DNA of 64,000 nt from Austropuccinia psidii (lineage: Eukaryota; Basidiomycota; Pucciniomycetes; Pucciniales; Sphaerophragmiaceae), in assembly GCA_023105745.1 (NCBI GenBank), contig JALGQZ010000003.1:78094696-78158695 (forward strand), given 5' to 3'. Positions 8,725-20,664 of the stretch are shown here, one piece after another. The notes beneath the pieces are model-generated. The model did no database searches. It was not told the origin of the DNA and saw only the letters and a program-made list of their open reading frames with translations. Every line of letters begins with the position of its first letter. Within the stretch, counting starts at the first letter, position 1. The position numbers and the translations under genes were made by a program.

Positions 8725-9491
8725 TGTAACAACCATCCATCAGGGGTAAGGGTATTCATTCATACACCCCCTCAAACACCTCAAATCAGCAAATCCAGTA
8801 TCTGCATCAGCAGTCAGTTTCAGCAATCTTCATTCTGAAACATGCATACAGTTTGGTACATCAATACAGCCTGTCAATACTTGTACAGGATGGATTCACC
8901 CTAATACAGTTTCAATACACCAGTATGAAACTGTATGATCACTCCAATACACCACACCTCTTGTACAGGTCCTGTACAGCTGTACAGGACCTGTATTGGC
9001 CAGACTCAATTCAACAATCAATTATTCTCATGAAAATTCTTCTCTGGATCAGGGCTGGTGATTCTCACATATACCAGCCCCTCTTTCTCCCCCCTGGGGA
9101 CTTTTCCCCAGTTAATTAATTTAGTTGATTTATTATTATCTGAATATTCTTATCCTTATATTTTGGGTATTATATTTATTTAATCTTAAGTTAGTCTTTG
9201 CCTTTTTTCTTGCTTCGCCTGTACAGTATGAGTTGGGTGGCCATATCCTTATTAACCCTTCTCTTTCCATTCTGACAGGTTGAAACAGTGGACTTGGACT
9301 TGTTTGTGGTTGGCTCTTCTATTTCTTATTCTTATTTCTTTTGTTGCTGCTTTTCTTATATTTATTCTTTTAGTAATTCATCTTTAACACTTTCAAGTGT
9401 ATCTCATCTTATCTTATCTTTGAGCCCTCCATAAGTGAGTCCCAGTTTACTGAGTGCCAGGCCCTCTTCACTTCGAAGAGCCCCTGTGACA
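8725..9491 (+). repeat. 3' LTR of element A (767 bp)
   Basis: It begins TGTAACAACC and ends CCCCTGTGACA. The same 767-bp length and nearly the same sequence are seen in reverse at 61015-61781 (element C), with a relative of 759 bp at 12155-12913 (element B). A TATA-like ATATACC at 9069-9075 lies about 35 bp before AGTTAATTAATTTA (from 9110). By comparison with element E that point is the likely RNA start. A 32-bp palindrome lies at 8964-8995. Confidence 0.93.
8964..8995. repeat. Perfect 32-bp palindrome in the LTR of A
   Basis: The left arm is TACAGGTCCTGTACAG and the right arm CTGTACAGGACCTGTA, each the exact reverse complement of the other with no spacer. It lies in the presumed U3, about 110 bp before the likely RNA start. 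In the LTRs of B and C the palindrome is imperfect. Confidence 0.9.
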
Positions 9492-10070
9492 AGTAATGAC
9501 TGAGAGGGATTGATGGGAGGGATATGGACAGAAGAAAGAAGGGAAGGTGTCTTAAGCTCACCAACCAGAGAAACACTGTTTACAGCAGTAGCTGAGTGAT
9601 TACTAGTAGATGGAATAATACCACTAGAGTCCTTGTGATTAGAATCATAGGTGATCAATCCATTTTTCCAATCAATAATGGGATTAAAATGGCAAAGGAA
9701 ATCATAGCCCAATATCAGGTCTTCTCCCTTCGGTGAATCTATGATAAAGAAGTCCCATTCAAAGCATGGGAAGGAAGGCAAGTCAACTACCCACTTGGTA
9801 TAATGAGTGATGAATGAGGCAGGGGATTAATTTGAATCCAGAATGAAAAGAGGAATCTTTTCAGGGAGCTCTGACAGAGTCAATGAGTACTTGAGAACAA
9901 ACTTATTTGCAATAAAAGAGTTTGTAGCACCAGAATCAATGAGAAAACTATAAAAAATATAAGAGACAGAAGAGAAAATAAGAAATTTTAAACATTTCTT
10001 GACACTAGTATTCAGAGTGCACAATTGTGCTCTTGAAGGAAATAAGTGAGAACCATTGAACACAACATGA
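9492..10070 (-). pseudogene. pol: Pol N-terminus of element B (protease region), truncated
   Basis: It matches the first 190 or so residues of A's pol, including the LIDSGATNSF protease motif. It is broken by an in-frame stop just after LDSN (near 9828) and is cut off by the LTR of A at 9491. No RT remains in the window, so it is not functional. Confidence 0.85.
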
Positions 10071-10077
10071 TTCCCAC

Positions 10078-11438
10078 TCAGGCCTTTCCCTGCTTGCTAG
10101 GGAAGCCTCTTGATGATGACCCAGGCTTGTTCTGAGGTCTCTTGAAGCATTTTTCAATTGATTCTTTCCACCACAATAAGTACACAACCCCTCTTTAATC
10201 CTCCTCTATTTTTCAGAACCAATTAATTTATTGTCCTTATTGAGGACAGCAGCATGGGGCTTGTCCTTTGAAGATTGAAACTGCTTGCCCTTCTTGTTCT
10301 TCTTCTGGTTAGGCCTCTTTGAAGATGAATTTCGAGGAGGCCTAGATTGATTGGATCCATTGACTGGAGGCTTCCTTTCTTGATTTGCACCCTTTTCTTT
10401 TTGCCTCTCATGATATCATGTGTCTAACTCTAAAGTGACATCCATAATTTCTTGAAGAGTATCAAAAGTTCCAGGGTGAGAAGCCACCTGGTCCAATAAT
10501 CTTGATTCCAATCTTCTTCTGTAAACATGGATATAAGCTCTTTCCCCCCAATCTCCAATTCTTGACAATAAGCTTCTGAAATCTGCAATGTACAAGGATA
10601 CATGACCACTTTCCTTCATCCTCAAATTGTCCAACTCTTGTTCAGCTTTCCTGAATTCATAGGGGTCACCAAACAGAGTAAAAAATTGAGATTCAAATAA
10701 TGGCCAATTATTGAGGAGGTAGGAAGGGTCTTCATTGGAAATATTTGAGAGATAGGGTTCAATCCACTTTCCAGCTCTACCAGTGAGAAAAGAAGTTGAG
10801 TAAAGAACTTTCTTCCTGTCGGAGAAGAAATATGCTGGATCATTATGGAAGATTAATTGACAGGATTGGATAAATCTTCTCAATTCATGATCTTGAGTAC
10901 CATCAAAAGAATCAGTTGCCTTCATTGATGGAGTCTTGAAAGCAGGGGCTTTGGAATTGTCCCTGGGAGCAACTGCTTGAGTGAGTTTCCCCAAGAATTG
11001 AGTCATCTTCTCCACCATCTTGGGGAGACTTGGATCAGTTTGAGAGAAAAGAGGTTGACTAGAAAGGGCTAGATTAGAACCCTGAGGCACCTCTGGAGCA
11101 TTTGCCAAAGCATATGCCACTTCAGTTTCCCCAGAATCTTCCTCTTCCACAGACTCTTCCCCCTCTTCATCTTCAACTTCCCCTTGTCTTGCTCTTGCAC
11201 CTTCAGACATGCCAGGGTAGCCACCCAAAAGTCCAGAGAAAGATCTTGATCTTCTAGATTTCATTTCACCTCTTCTTGAGGGTGCTGCTCCTTCCATTGG
11301 TGGTCCTCTGTCCAAATTTGCACTCAGTTGATGAACTGATGGTGTGCGGTAAAGAGGAGCCCTTGTTGTAGGAGTAAGAACAGCTGGAATTTTTTGGGAT
11401 CTAGTGTGCTTTGCTGGGGGACTATGCTAAACTGGCAT
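10078..11438 (-). pseudogene. gag: Gag of element B, decayed
   Basis: It is homologous to A's gag over its whole length, from the ATG at 11438 to the TGA at 10078-10080. It has a stop at codon 4 (TAG where A has CAG), a stop after the LELDT segment (near 10415), a stop near 10206, and a one-base loss that destroys the zinc knuckle after CTYCGGK. The capsid-like core from 11315 to 10416 is still open for about 299 codons. Confidence 0.88.
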
Positions 11439-12154
11439 TATGAACAGAAGTTGAATAAAAGAACTTGATGGTATTGAGAAAAGAAATCAAAACTTGGTCA
11501 AATCAATCACAATAAAATCTTGATGAGTCAAGAGGAACCAATTAAATTCTTGAGGTGAAATCAACTTCAATCAACAATCAATCAATTGAATCAAAAATCA
11601 ACAATAAATCAAATTCAAATCAAATATCAATAATCTTGAGCAAATCAATAATCAATCAATAAATCAGTGTCTTCAATATGAATCAAGGTCTTGAGGAATC
11701 AATCAATCAATTCAAAATATTCAGAAATCAATTCAAATATCTTGATGAGTCAAATCAATCAATAATCAAAATCAATTCTTGAGGATAAATAAAATATCTT
11801 GAGAATTAAAAGTCAATCAATTCAATCAAAATCAAAATCCTGAATCGTTGAATCAATAAACCCAATGAATCCCAATCAATTAAAACAATAAATAACTCCT
11901 AAAGGAACCTGAATAAGAACACAGAAAAAAATTGATTTTATAAAATGAATGAAGTGAATGAAATGCTCAGCAATGATTAAGAAAGAAGAAAAATCAATTT
12001 CATATGAATGAAATGAATGAGATGAAATTGATGAGCGAGAAAAATCATAATCATTAAAGATCATTAAATCATAAAAGAGATCATAATTGATGAATGAGAG
12101 AAATGAATATAAATGAATGAAAAGAAAGAATCAAATATGAGTAAATTAATTCAA
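11439..12154 (-). other. Leader of element B, with candidate priming site next to the LTR
   Basis: This is an AT-rich leader of TCAATCAA/TTGATTGA-type repeats like that of A. Directly after the LTR (minus strand, from 12154) it reads TTGAATTAATTTACTC. This resembles the site in E (TTATATTAATTAACTC) but pairs only partly with B's own LTR. It has no tRNA-like TGG start. Confidence 0.65.
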
Positions 12155-12913
12155 TGTCACAGGGGCTCTTCGAACTGAAGAGGGCCTGGCACTCAGTAAA
12201 CTGGGACTCACTTATGGAGGGCTCAAAGATATGGTAAGAAAGGATACACTTAAGAGTGTTAACAATGAATTACTAAAAGAATTAATATAAGAAGCAGCAA
12301 CAAAAGAATAAGAATAAAGAATAGAAGAGCCAACCACAAACAAGTCGAAGTCCACTGTTTCAACCTGTCAGAATGGAAAGAGAAGGGTTAATAAGGATAT
12401 GGCCACCCAACTCATACTGCACAGGCGAAGAGAGAAAATGCAAAGACTAACTGAAAACCAAATAATTATAATACCCAAAATAAGGATAAGAATAATTATA
12501 AAATAATAAATAAACTAAATCAATTAACTGTGGAAAGGTTCCCAGGGGGAGAAAGAGGGGCTGATATATGTGAGAAACACCATCCCTGATCCAGAGGAAG
12601 AATTTTCATGAGAGGATTTAATTATTGAATTGAGTCTGGCCAATATAGGTCCTGTACATCTGTACAGAACCTGTACCAGAGGTGTGGTGTATTTGAGTGA
12701 TCATACAGCGTCATACTGGTGTATTGAAACTGTATTGGGTGAATCCAACCTGTACAGGTATTGACAGGCTGTATTGATTTACCAAGCTGTATGCATGTTT
12801 CAGAATGAAGATTGCTGAAACTGAATTCTGATTCAGATACTGTATTTGCTGATTTGAGGTGTTTGAGTGGGTGTATTGATTAATACCCTTACCCCTGGTG
12901 AGTGGTTGTTACA
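12155..12913 (-). repeat. 5' LTR of element B (759 bp)
   Basis: On the plus strand it starts TGTCACAGGGG and ends GTTGTTACA, the reverse of A's LTR ends. The CTGTACAG-rich palindrome region is present but mutated. The flank to the right is unrelated LTR sequence. Confidence 0.9.
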
Positions 12914-13992
12914 CAATCCTACGTAGAAATGAGGTAAAAGCTTCAAAAATTCATTCAAAATACAATTCTTAATTAATCTCTCTGAGACTTTCAGGACTAA
13001 TGGAGAACTGTATTATCTATGGTACAACCAAAAAGAATCACAGTTTTACTACTAAAATTCAAAGTTTCACTTACAGTCCATTTTTGACTATTCCACTTGA
13101 AACACTGAATTGTCAAAAATTCACAGTAATTACAACCTGTGATGAAATTGGCAATAACATTGATAACTTTGAGAAATCAATGATTATTTTGGAATAAATG
13201 AAGATTTACAGATTTTACTCCTTTTATTCTTAACCATATTGGGGTTGGTAGTCACATAAAAGGATCAATTAAGTAATTGTGGTAATCTTATGTGACAACA
13301 GATGATGCAATCAATAATCCAAAAAGGTTTATTGTTATCTCACTCACTATTTTTCCAGTATGCTCCATGGCACGCCTCTGTGAGCTGTTGTAGACTTAAA
13401 AGACGTCTCCTCTTGTTGTTTTTTCCAATCATCATCTTATTATCATTTAAATCATTATTACCAACAAGTAAGTATTTGTTTTAGCTATTATTGAGTGTTT
13501 TAAATCTTTCAGAATCAATCAGAAAGACGTGAGATCATAGAATCCAACTATATATTGTTTTAATACTGTTATGAATTCATTTTGATCCTCTAAATCCCCA
13601 ATTCTATGTCAAATATATCTATCTTATCTTTCAATAAGTTCTTTGGAATATTAGTGAGTGATTTATTTTGAATTCTTAAATTTTTTCTCTAAGATTAGTT
13701 TTCTTCAAGAATAATCATTATAATTATTCTTTCAAAAGATAATTATATATTGAAATAATTTTATTATTTTAATAAAAGAAGTTTTATTATTAAAATCTTC
13801 TTGTAATTGATTCTTGTAGACAACTGCTGTTCCCAGTTAAAATTACTAGTAGTGTTTAACATGTGAAAGAAATAATTCTTCAATTATTTCATTGTTGTTA
13901 TAATAATATTTTATTATTATATTTCATGAGAACAGACATAGTACTGTTGATTAATAGTGATATTATCATCAGTTCCTTGGTCACATCTTACA
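12914..13992 (+). repeat. LTR remnant of a family-2-like element, cut by B
   Basis: This matches 19588-20664 (the last 1.08 kb of a solo LTR) almost base for base, with small indels, and ends CACATCTTACA. Its 5' part is missing because B adjoins it at 12913. The short open frames inside are not convincing. Family-3 LTR sequence follows directly. Confidence 0.8.
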
Positions 13993-14881
13993 CTTATTCT
14001 GACGTGTATGACACGTAGAATGCTGTACAGAACCTTTATGGGACCCCAGTATTGAATGAACTATGAGTTATTGAAGTAAAAACAAGATTTTTTGTCAGTT
14101 TGAAACCTCATAATCATGGGAATGGGATATTATCCCATGGTAAGTCTGTATTGGCCAAACTGTGGGATTTGGACCTTAAAACAGCCATAAATTTGTCACT
14201 TTTTGACATATCAACCTCCAAATTGGTTCATTGTGCTCTACAGAACGGTACCTCATTTGATATGGTTATCATTAAATACGGGAAAGCTATGTCATGTAGA
14301 AGAATTTTGTACATATGTGTGTTTTAGGCAAAAAGCTGTATTGGGCTTGTTTGCCTTATAGCTTTTGTTCTTGATGAGATATGGGGTAATGAAAGGAAGT
14401 GGAAGATAGCCCTGATTTATCTCTTTACAAAAAGACCTCACTTTAGGTATCTCACACTAAAACTGTAGAAGTTAGATGAGAGGTGAAGATTTTATTCACC
14501 CTTCTTTGGCCTGAATTTGGCCATAACTTCTGTAATACTGGTGATAGCTCAGTTTGGCTGTTACAATTGGAGAGCCCTTACCTATAGCATTATTCTTAAT
14601 ACCAATTTGATGGGTTTAAGCCTCTTACTCTGTCTCTCAGATGAGAGGTGAAAATTAATGTTTATGCTCAGCAACAACTTTGAGCAGGAACAACTTTGTT
14701 ATTCTTTTTTCTATGATTATGGGAATTGTATATTTGGAAAAGGGTGAGTTTCTTCTTTCCTTTGATACATTTTGAGCTGATTTGTCCCACCTCCATGTTT
14801 TGGTGGTATCTTGTATGTACCCTTGATTTATGGTATTTGGCTGTCATGCTTGTGCTCTGGTTTTGAGTCAAAGGCTGACAT
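13993..14881 (-). repeat. Family-3 LTR remnant
   Basis: It matches 21548-22448 of the F 3' LTR and ends (plus strand) GGCTGACA, the reverse of TGTCAGCC. Its outer end abuts pol sequence of a family-2-like element, not a polypurine tract. It is therefore a solo LTR or the 5' LTR of a minus-strand copy. Its other end is cut by the LTR remnant to the left, so it was itself an insertion target. Confidence 0.75.
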
Positions 14882-15478
14882 AGTCCTTCTCCACAACCAT
14901 CAATGTATAGTTTAAAGGGTATTTCACAATCCGTCATTAGACAAAATGGGGAATTTTTTAAGTAATTTTTCAGTTCTTCATATGCTTTGACTCTGTCTTC
15001 ATTCATTTCATAGACTGTCTGTTGGTCAACAGCTTATACAATGACTTAGCAATTCTTTCAAAGTCTTTTTTATGCTTTCTGTAATAACTAGAAAATCTTA
15101 GAAATGATTGGATTTATTTTTTTCTTTGGGGAATTGGCTTCAATAGTACTGCTGCTACTTTGTTCTTATCTATTCCCAAACTTAGTCCAGATACAACATG
15201 TCCTAGTGCTTTCAGTTCACTGCATGCAAACTTGAAGCTTTTCAAGGAGATTTTCATGTTTACTTGTACTATATTTTGCAAGACTATTTCTATTGTTGTT
15301 AAGTGCCTATCCCAAGTTAGTGAGAAAACTATGATATCATCAATGTAGATAATCAACCATCCGTCTGACAACTCTTCAGGAAATATGGTATTCATCATCC
15401 TTTTGTAATGGGAAGTTGCATTTTTTATACCAAATGGCATTCTTTGATATTCAAAAATTCCACAGTGGAAAATTATCC
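14882..15478 (-). pseudogene. pol: Family-2-like pol fragment (RT C-part to start of RNase H)
   Basis: On the minus strand it carries MPFGIKNATSHYKRMMNTIF and the RT active site IIYIDDIIVFS (YIDD). The RT thumb and the [11 protein letters not shown] start of RNase H follow. It is broken by stops and by insertions on both sides: a solo LTR (15479-17624) and the family-3 LTR. It continues at 17625. Confidence 0.85.
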
Positions 15479-17624
15479 TGTAAGGTTTGTGTATGAAACT
15501 CTTGATAATAGTACCAATATCAAGAGCACTATGACTGTTCTCAGTAGAAAAGTATAATATAATAAAATATTATAACCACAAATTAAAATATAATTATTAA
15601 AAATAATTATAAAAAAATAAATTTAATTATTATTACATAAAATAATAATAATAAAATTTAATAATTATAATGAATTATACTGATTCTATCATTGTTATAG
15701 TCACTGACAATTATAACAATAAGAAGCGTAAAAATCCTAATGAGACAATTACATGTGGAAAAAATAAATATTTAACCACTTGTAAATAATATGTAAGTCT
15801 TATTTGTAAAAGAATTATAACACACACTGTGCAGAAATAATCGTTATAGAAGATGTTTATATAGAAAAACTAATAATAGGTAAAAAAGACATAGAATTTT
15901 AGAGAAAACTTACTTATAATATTTATTTGATACAACAAGTCAAACAGAAACAGTTATTATATTGAATAGTAATTATAATTTATAAACACACCAAAATTAA
16001 GGATTATTAAAGATGAAAGAACTTTTTATAATGAAAATTATGATTAAAGAGTTTTGGAGAGGAATTTGTGGATTTTAAAAGATATTTTAAAGACAATAAT
16101 TCTATAAAATAAAATATATTATAGTTGATTACAACAATAATCTAATTTTTATGATTTCAATTCTTCGTTTAAGATTTATAAAGAATAAAATACCCACGAA
16201 ATAATTTATAATAAGATTTTATATACAATAAAACTTTACCTGTTTAAATTTCTAATATTATTGGATTGATAATTGATTATGGACAAAAACAGTGATGAAA
16301 AGACTCGTTTTATATCTGAAGAGCAGCTCTCATGATTCATAATGGATATAGAGGGCTTGCTCAGGTCAAAACTGAAAAACCATGCTTCAAAATAATGTTC
16401 TGAACTTGAGGTAACTTATTTTTAATCTCAATTTAAAGGTGCCAGTGTTATTCTTAGCTCCAAGTAGCTTTAATCCTCATTTAAGCTAATAGTTTTAGGT
16501 TTTGATATAAAATAGATATATTTATATTAAAGTTCATCATATGAAACGCTTAAAAATAGAGTTTCAAGCAGAAATCTCTTGAAATCAATTTTCAATTAAA
16601 TTTCAAATAAATCTTATTTTTATTTAAGTATAATTAAAAGAGTAAATTTCTAGGCTAACTGCCCAAGAAATCTGTTTGTGAAAGATACTTAAAATTTGAT
16701 TTATATATATAGATAATATTAAATTTTGAGCTGTGTGAGATCTTCAAGCAAATCCATTAACAATTGGATTTTTAATGAATCTTTGAAGTTATTACTATTT
16801 TTCCATGTAAAATAACAATACACACTAAACCTTAATTTTTGATAAGGTTTTAATGCTTTTAATGTGAATATTTTAAGCTTATTTAAGCTCTGACAGGTCT
16901 CGAAACTTTAATTTCAAGCCTGCATATTGGGATTTACCCTTTGAAAGCTTGAAATTTCTGTCCAAATTGCAATAAACCAGTTTAAACTTCAATGTTGGAT
17001 GTGAGTCCAATCTTAAGGTATAAATAAGGTTTAAAATTCTGAAATACAGATGGAAAACCTTAATTGAATCCTTTCAGATCCGAAAAGTGGGTACCCCAGC
17101 TGTGTTTGATCTTTTTTGCATCAATTTTGCCTTTTATTTATTTAAAGTCATACTATGGACTTAAACACCTTTAAATTGAGCTCAAGCAGGATTTACCTTC
17201 TGTATGGAAAATCCTTAGCCATTTCAGTAAATATACACAACACCTCAATTTCAACTAAAATTTTGGTAAGTTTGCATAAACCTTATGCAACTTTAAATTT
17301 AAGCTTATTTAAGGTTAAATTTACCAATTTAAAAAAAATGTTAAAAAAGTTACATTAGTACTGTGAGATTCTTAAATCTTCCAATTACCAAAGAAATAAG
17401 CTTTTTTGGTCATAACACCCTATGGGTGTACCCTAGGATATTTTTGGTGTAGAATCCAAACATGACATAATATTTATGAATTTTTTTATCCAAAAAATGT
17501 TATACTAATTTTTTGTTATTTTGTATATTGAATTAAATTGAAAAGTCTGTTGAAGACTCAATCAACTGTATATAAAATCATCTGTGGACTTATGGGTATG
17601 TTATACATACCTCACAGGCTCACA
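15479..17624 (-). repeat. Solo LTR (2.15 kb) inside the pol fragment
   Basis: Read on the minus strand it starts TGTGAGCCTGTGAGG and ends CAAACCTTACA, the family-2 ends. The pol reading resumes on both sides: GAATA lies before it and GGATA after it (minus strand), a 5-bp target duplication with one change. Nothing coding is seen in its 2 kb of AT-rich DNA. The two flanks carry the same gene, so the rest of the element was lost by LTR-LTR recombination. Confidence 0.85.
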
Positions 17625-18737
17625 TATTCTCAGTGGCTTCTTGGAATTGTCTGTTAAGAGGTTTTGATGAAAACCCTTTAAAGCATCCATGGCTGTAATG
17701 AACTTTGCCCGAGATAATTGTGTTAATGTCTCATGAATTCTGGGTATTCACTATCTGTCAGGGGTAGTATATGTGTTTAGAGCTCTTAAGTCCCCTACCA
17801 TCCTTGATTTCCCATTATGGCAAGCTATAATTACAGGTGTAGTGACCTCTATCAGTTCATTATGTTCTACTTTCCTGAATACTCCAAGGTCTATTAATTA
17901 TTTAATGTGTACCGCTGAATATTCTCTGGCCCTTGGGCTATCTGGGTAAGCTGGTCTTCTTAATAGAGGTGGATAAGGAATTTCTACATTAAGAGTTATT
18001 TCTGCCTCATGTCCAATTATGGCACCTAGTGGTTCTTTGTCAGTTGCAAAGGAATTCTTCTATTTGAATAAGAGGTCAATCAATTTTTCTTCCATTTTTT
18101 TTTTGTTAATTCTTTATGGAATTCTGCCTCTTTGAGTTGTTCAGATATGAAAAGTTCCTTTTCTGGATTTTTTTTTTCATTCTTAATAACTGTCATTTGT
18201 TTTTTGTTATTTAAGAAGCCAATTTTTTGTCTTTTGTTGTCTCCTATGGTAAAATATCTATCTTTTTGGTTAGAGATATCTATACCATAAATTGACAAGT
18301 AGTCATTTCAAAGTATGAAGTGATTACTAGTACAGTTGTCCATTATTGCAAACTCTACTTTGATTCTGACACATTGTGAGGGGTGAGGAAAAATGAGTGT
18401 TAAATCAATTCTTCAAAGGGGCTTCATGCTCTCACTTGCACTACTAGATTTGACACCTTGTATTGGCATAAGTTTTTCTTTCCAATCTGGGACATTTGTT
18501 TTTAGATAACTTTTACTAACACAGGTACAATATGCTCCTGTATCCAAGTTCACTTTTGCCTCTTGGTTATCAACCATGACAATATTTATACTTGATTTTC
18601 CAGCTGTATATCCCATTCCTTTTGCAGGCTTGGTTCTATACATTTTGGCATCTTATACATTTATCAGGTTTCTGTCAGATGTTCCAACTTGTGGTAAGTT
18701 TGAGTTAACATCTAGTACTTCAAAAATTAAGTCAATG
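17625..18737 (-). pseudogene. pol: Family-2-like pol fragment (protease to RT N-part)
   Basis: On the minus strand it carries KVNLDTGAYCTC (aspartic protease DTG), then YGIDISNQKDRYFTIGDNKRQ, then the RT N-part with the [16 protein letters not shown] region. Several stops and frameshifts make it non-functional. At about 18737 the homology jumps to the C-part of another protease copy, a rearrangement junction. Confidence 0.85.
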
Positions 18738-18758
18738 TTTTTTGTTATTGAAGAAACC

Positions 18759-20664
18759 TGTGAGCCTTGAGGTATATTTTACATACCCAAATAGGCCACA
18801 ATTATCTTAAAAAGAAATTTTGAATTATGCACAACTCATAAGTCATGCATATATCCAAAATTCATCATTTTCAATTTCAGAAAAGATGAATAACTTTTTA
18901 TTGAGTAAGTAAGTCCATGGATTTAAGACCAGATTTGGATTCTACACAAAAATTCAACTAGGGTAGCCCCATAGAGTGAATTAGTTCAATTTAAGTATTT
19001 GAGGTGATAAAATGGAAAATACTTCAATACCACATAAAAGATCCGTGAAAATTTTTGTTTTTCTTGATTTTTAGCCAAAATAATGGGAAAGTGAGAAATC
19101 CCATGTTACATATACACTAAAAATAGTGTTATGCATGTTTTGAGAAATTAATATCATGGTATTCCTACATGGACTTTTGGTACACCCATAGTAGATATCT
19201 CACTTGAAGCTTAATTTTCTATTTTTATGTGAAAAATAAGTAAGGGCGACAAAAGACATCAAAGAGCGCCAGGGTACCCAACTTCCGAGGCCTCAGAGGC
19301 GTGGATAGCTCCAGAGCATGGATTCATGGCTCATCTTGGCCCAAATGGTAAACTGAAACTCTTTGGGAACTTGGTTACCAAGTTACACCTACTGTAATCA
19401 TAAGAAAATAGCAAATAACCTGCTATTTTGACATGCCAAGGAGGTAATGAGCTACTTAGACTCCTGTAACCACGTCAATTCTTGATTACTTTCCATTAAT
19501 AGACCCTAAAAGAGTAATTAAAACCCTTTTGGGACATACATTCATTGATTTACCTCATAGCAACCAGCAAAATACTGCTATTTGCAATTCTACGTAGAAA
19601 TGAGGTAAAAACTTCAAAAATTCATTAAAAATACAATTCTTAATGAATCTGTCTGAAACTTTCAGAACTACAGGAGAACTGTATTATCTATGGTACAACC
19701 AAAAAAATTATGGTTTGACTAATAAAATTCAAAGCTTTACTTACAGTCCATTTTTGACCATTCTACGTGAAACACTGAATCTTCAAAAAATTCACAGTAA
19801 TTACAACCTGTGATGAAATTGGCAATAGCATTGATAACTTTGAGAAATCAATGATTATTTTGGAATAAATGAAGATTTCCAGATGTTACTCCTTTTATTC
19901 TTAACCATATTGGGGTTGGTAGTCACGTAAAAGCATCAATTAAGTAATTATCATAATCTTACATGACAACTGATGATGAAATCAATAATCCAAAAGGGTT
20001 TATTGTTTTCTCACTCAATGTTTTTTCAGTTTGCTCCATGGCATGCCTCTGTGAGCTGTTGTTGACTTAAAAGAGGCCTCCTCTTGCTGTTTTTTCGAAG
20101 AATCATCTTATCAATTTATTAAATCATTATTACCAACAAGTAAGTATTAGTTACAGCTATTCTTAAGTGTTTTAAATCTTTCAGAATCAACCAGAAAGAC
20201 GTGAAATCATAGAATCCAACTATATATTGTTTTAATACTGTTATAAATTGTTTTGATCCCTTAAATCCACAATTCCACGTCAAATTTCTCTACTTTTATC
20301 TATCAATAAGTTCTTTGGAGTATTAGTGAGTCATTTATCTTTAATTCTTAAAGTTTTTCTCTAGTAATAGTTTTCTTCAAGAATTATCTTTATAATTATT
20401 CTTGTAAAAGATAATTATATATTAAAATAATTTTATTATTTTAATAAAAGAAGTTTTTATTATTAAATTCTTCTTGTAATTGATTCTTGTAGACAATTAC
20501 TGCTCACAGTTAGAATCACTAGTAGTGTATAACACGTGAAAGAAATAATCTTATAATTATTTAATTGTGGTTATAGTAATTTTTATTATTATATTTCATA
20601 AGAACAGACATAGTACTGTTGATTAATAGTAATATTATCATCAGTTTCATAGTCAAATCTTATA
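18759..20664 (+). repeat. Solo LTR (1.9 kb), target duplication AAACC
   Basis: It begins TGTGAGCCTTGAGG and ends CAAATCTTATA (a mutated CAAACCTTACA). AAACC is present on both sides (18754-18758 and 20665-20669). The flanks join into one continuous reverse-strand protease reading when it is removed. Its last kilobase matches 12914-13992. Confidence 0.88.

Larger units (their letters stand above)
1..9491 (+). mobile_element. Element A: family-1 Ty3/gypsy chromovirus, 5' LTR outside window
   Basis: The order is leader, gag, pol (PR-RT-RNaseH-IN-chromodomain), long 3' region, polypurine tract and 3' LTR. This is the standard plan of a Ty3/gypsy chromovirus of the Tf1/sushi kind. The window opens inside the leader, so the 5' LTR must lie to the left. 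The gag and pol frames are free of stops, which makes A the best-preserved coding copy in the window. Its right flank is the reverse-strand pol of element B, so A appears to have inserted into B. The 5-bp target duplication (right copy would be AGTAA) cannot be confirmed because the left side is missing. Unusually, it carries an antisense spliced gene between pol and the LTR. Confidence 0.93.
9492..12913 (-). mobile_element. Element B: family-1 element, 5' half only, reverse strand
   Basis: Read on the minus strand this is a 5' LTR (12913-12155), leader, decayed gag and the first part of pol, which stops abruptly at the edge of A's 3' LTR. The sequence is close to A throughout. The simplest reading is that A inserted into B's pol and that the rest of B is left of the window. 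The right flank begins CAATC. Confidence 0.85.

Noticed and set aside
12914..20664. A single large element bounded by the two 1.08-kb direct repeats
   Set aside because: The enclosed pol is on the opposite strand, and the right repeat is a solo LTR with its own AAACC target duplication.
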